Source: a bacterium (GTDB lineage Bacteria; Bacteroidota; Ignavibacteria; SZUA-365). Taken from it: a stretch of DNA of 64,000 nt. The notes below the pieces were generated by a model, which was given only the letters and a program-made list of their open reading frames with translations, was not told the origin of the DNA and did not search any database. Positions within the stretch are counted from its first letter, which is position 1. Each line of letters begins with the position of its first letter. The stretch lies in the NCBI GenBank assembly GCA_020444325.1, contig JAHLLD010000003.1, positions 85,572-149,571 of the forward strand. The letters run 5' to 3'. The position numbers and the translations under genes were made by a program. This document shows positions 61,728 to 64,000 of this stretch, piece by piece.

Positions 61728-62819
61728 ATGAAGCGCAGTCGCCCTCTTCTGCTCATCGTTGATGATGTATCAAAGAATCTTCAAGTCCTCGGAAATTTTC
61801 TCCGGGAAGAGGACTATGACATCTCGGCAGCGATGAGTGGCAAGCAGGCAATTTCAATCGCAATTGATACGCAGCCTGATCTCATTCTTCTGGACATCAT
61901 GATGCCGGAAATGGATGGCTTCGAGACCTGTCGTCGGTTGAAAGCGGACGAGCGTACGAAAGAAATTCCCGTCATCTTTCTGACGGCACGCACCGATACC
62001 GAGGATGTTGTCAAAGGCTTCTCGCTCGGGGCGGTTGACTACGTGACAAAGCCCTTCAACAGGCTGGAGTTGCTTGCACGTGTTTCCACGCATCTGGCGC
62101 TCCGGTTTTCGAGAGAGGAACTGCAGAAGACCATCAGGGACAAGGATAAGTTCTTCTCCATCATCGCCCACGACCTGCGGGGTCCCCTCGGCAGCTTCAT
62201 GAGTATTGCCGAATATGTATCGGAGAACCTGCACGACCTGGATCTCGAGGATGTGCGAACGCTCTTCCGGGAAATGCAGCATACGGGCAAGGGTGTGTAT
62301 GTGCTGCTCGAGAATCTGCTCGAGTGGTCGCGGATTCAGCTCGGTACGATTCAGTACAATCCGGAGGATGTCGATATCGCATCCATCGTTGAGAGAACGT
62401 ACCGTTTGCTCCGTTCCCAGGCTGAACAGAAAGATGTGACACTCAATGTGGATACGTCTTCACAGCTTGTGCAGGCTGATCGTAACATGGTGTCTACCGT
62501 GCTGCGCAATTTGATTTCAAACGCAATCAAGTACACTCCGCGCGGTGGAAGCATCAGCGTCACGCTCATGCCGCGGACGGGTGAAAGGAAACTCTATGTC
62601 TCCGTGCAGGATAGCGGGGTGGGGATGGATGAGAAGCGTGTGAAGGACCTGTTCGATATAACGCAGACGAGAAGTACGCCGGGGACGGAGAAAGAGAAGG
62701 GATCAGGGTTGGGATTGATTCTCTGCAGAGAGCTGATCGCGCTGCATGGACAGGACTTGCGCGTCGAATCAAAAAAGGGTGAAGGCAGTACGTTTACCTT
62801 CACCCTTGCAATGAACTAG
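61728..62819 (+). CDS. Response regulator/histidine kinase hybrid
   Basis: The protein has 363 residues. An N-terminal receiver domain has phospho-acceptor Asp56, Thr86 and Lys108 (ILLDIMMPEMDGFE, VTKPFN). A HisKA domain with His148 (FFSIIAHDLRGPLGSF) and a HATPase domain (NLISNAIKYTPRGG, DSGVGM, GSGLGLILCRE) follow. This REC-then-kinase order allows phosphorylation-dependent kinase control and completes the phospho-chain for the neighbouring sensor 26 bp upstream. It has no membrane segment and no output domain. Confidence 0.93.
   Translation: MKRSRPLLLIVDDVSKNLQVLGNFLREEDYDISAAMSGKQAISIAIDTQPDLILLDIMMPEMDGFETCRRLKADERTKEIPVIFLTARTDTEDVVKGFSLGAVDYVTKPFNRLELLARVSTHLALRFSREELQKTIRDKDKFFSIIAHDLRGPLGSFMSIAEYVSENLHDLDLEDVRTLFREMQHTGKGVYVLLENLLEWSRIQLGTIQYNPEDVDIASIVERTYRLLRSQAEQKDVTLNVDTSSQLVQADRNMVSTVLRNLISNAIKYTPRGGSISVTLMPRTGERKLYVSVQDSGVGMDEKRVKDLFDITQTRSTPGTEKEKGSGLGLILCRELIALHGQDLRVESKKGEGSTFTFTLAMN
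62771..62807 (-). terminator. Intrinsic terminator of the DUF362 gene, inside the convergent CDS
   Basis: AAGGGTGAAGG (62775-62785) pairs perfectly with CCTTCACCCTT (62797-62807). Read leftwards it is followed by TTTTTT. The hairpin lies within the last codons of the response-regulator/kinase gene and so serves the leftward gene. Confidence 0.85.
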
Positions 62820-62834
62820 CACTTCCGTTGCGTG

Positions 62835-63953
62835 TTATCCGGCGTTTGCGGTCGGATACACGCCATGCTGATGATACTGTTCGAACAGCTTTCCCCAGGC
62901 TGTGTTTTTCTTCCATTCCTCAAACACTTTACTGTCTTTGATTGGCCAACGGTAGTAGTCGTGATAGACTTCTGAACCGGCGACGAACATATGCACCAGT
63001 GGGGTGTGGAAGAAGAGCTTCTGAATGCCTTTCAAGGGACCGAACCACAGGAGGTCACCAACGCGACTCGCGCCGTTGTCACCGACCTGGAAGCCCCAGT
63101 TCACATTGCTGATATCATCACCGACGATTTCTATCTCGCGTACGTCGCCGTTACCGAGTCCCCGATCATGTGCCAGGCGCACGTATTTCAGATCACTGAG
63201 CGGATCGAAACCCATCATTTTCGCCGCGACTGCGTCGATGGCAACCTGATCTGCACTGGCGAGAATAACGTTTTTGATTTCGGGGAACATGGTACGCGGA
63301 CCGGGACCGTTTCCGGCTGTCGTACCGTCCATCACCGCAAACACGCCACTGTGAATTTCCTTCTGAATCGCCAGCAGGTCGACCAGCGTTTCATGAATCC
63401 AGGAATGCGTATAGTGACGCTTGGTGTTGAGGAGTCCGCCAAACGCATTTTTCATCGCGCCTGTCGTCGTCGTATAGATGTGGCATTTCACCGTCGGAAG
63501 GTGCACGATGTTTTTGCCGAAAAAATAATCCGGGATATAGATCCCTTCAGGGTAGATTTTGGGAAGTACGAGCATATCGGCTTTCGGCTCGTATTTGACC
63601 CATTTCATGTCCTCATCTTTGAAATTGAAGAGCACGGGGATGTCGTACTCCTTGAAGATGGGGACGTACCCGTTCAGATCTTCACCCTTGAACGCATCCG
63701 TGACAACCGTTTTGTTCTGGACGCAGGTGATGTCCTTGTAATCGTGCTTCCGCAGCCCCTGCACGACGGACTCCATCTGCCACGGCGTGGTATTTGCCCC
63801 GGGAAACGGGAAATGCCAGCTGATATTGTCTTTCAGTATCGTGGTGGAGGATGGGTCGAGAGCTTCCTGCATTCCGGCCATTTCCATCAGGCGGATATGG
63901 TCTTCAATCACCGTCTCAGGTGTTGTGTGCAGTACGGCAACTTTGCTTTTCAT
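62835..63953 (-). CDS. DUF362 domain-containing protein
   Basis: The protein has 372 residues. The DUF362 signature region (VHLPTVKCHIYTTTTGAMKNAFGGLL, VFAVMDGTTAGNGPGPR, ILASADQVAIDAVAAKMMGF) is clear. Most DUF362 proteins carry a 2[4Fe-4S] ferredoxin region elsewhere in the protein or in a partner; no C-x-x-C cluster is seen here. The function is unknown. It is convergent with the kinase operon; the start at 63953 has GAAAGAAG upstream. Confidence 0.88.
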   Translation of the reverse strand: MKSKVAVLHTTPETVIEDHIRLMEMAGMQEALDPSSTTILKDNISWHFPFPGANTTPWQMESVVQGLRKHDYKDITCVQNKTVVTDAFKGEDLNGYVPIFKEYDIPVLFNFKDEDMKWVKYEPKADMLVLPKIYPEGIYIPDYFFGKNIVHLPTVKCHIYTTTTGAMKNAFGGLLNTKRHYTHSWIHETLVDLLAIQKEIHSGVFAVMDGTTAGNGPGPRTMFPEIKNVILASADQVAIDAVAAKMMGFDPLSDLKYVRLAHDRGLGNGDVREIEIVGDDISNVNWGFQVGDNGASRVGDLLWFGPLKGIQKLFFHTPLVHMFVAGSEVYHDYYRWPIKDSKVFEEWKKNTAWGKLFEQYHQHGVYPTANAG

Positions 63954-64000
63954 GATTGGTCTTCTTTCAGGTCAGGTAGATAATGACAATGATGCTGGCT

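Overview
The window looks like a chromosomal segment of a free-living member of the Bacteroidota/Chlorobiota group. I infer this from three things. Six secreted proteins end in a type IX secretion (T9SS) sorting domain. There is a Hc1-type histone-like protein. Many proteins carry a signal peptide ending in AQ, or a lipobox. An Ignavibacteria- or Kapabacteria-like lineage would fit, but the sequence alone cannot prove it. The region is moderately GC-rich and has no rRNA, no phage and no recognisable transposase. The only RNA gene seen is one tRNA-Arg(CCT).

Layout. 1-11.2 kb: end of an SDR enzyme, a glycosyltransferase, an alpha/beta hydrolase, a secreted propeller, sucC, an operon of Hc1 histone / HhH-GPD glycosylase / M19 dipeptidase, then proline iminopeptidase, a class II aldolase and a YgiQ radical-SAM protein. 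11.3-21.2 kb: an octaheme cytochrome c of the tetrathionate-reductase family, an M16 protease, ogt, a GxxExxY gene inside a 587-bp inverted-repeat-bounded cassette, arfB, a membrane protein paired with a secreted SH3-NUC1 nuclease, and a PAS-only sensor. 21.3-34.4 kb: a MaoC-like protein, three large T9SS cargo proteins, the tRNA, and a run of small secreted proteins and lipoproteins including a TlpA-like thioredoxin. 34.4-50.9 kb: an outer-membrane barrel, proS, ferritin, pyrophosphatase, more secreted propellers apparently co-transcribed with murA, an acyl-CoA carboxylase subunit, a T9SS esterase, an AlkD-like repair protein and a MarR regulator. 51-64 kb: lutABC (lactate use), a degenerate HD protein, an aconitase-family hydratase, an MmgE/PrpD dehydratase, a very large propeller-type sensor kinase, a receiver-kinase hybrid and a DUF362 protein.

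The genes suggest a respiring heterotroph. It can use lactate (LutABC), run part of the TCA or methylcitrate cycle (SucC, aconitase, PrpD, acyl-CoA carboxylase), reduce sulfur or nitrogen oxyanions with the octaheme cytochrome, and export large beta-propeller proteins through T9SS. Several regions carry alkylation repair (ogt, AlkD, HhH-GPD).

The most unusual signals are non-coding. A 17-bp palindrome, TATGCAGAAACTGCATA, occurs two and three times at exactly 33-bp centre-to-centre spacing at two distant loci. Single copies lie in frame inside two protein genes, and one decayed copy lies in an intergenic region. Separately, a PD-(D/E)XK-like GxxExxY gene sits between 46-bp inverted repeats that fill the whole gap between two convergent genes. 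Seven candidate promoters have a TTGAC-like box, exactly 17 bp, then a TATAAT-like box, rather than the classical Bacteroidetes signals.
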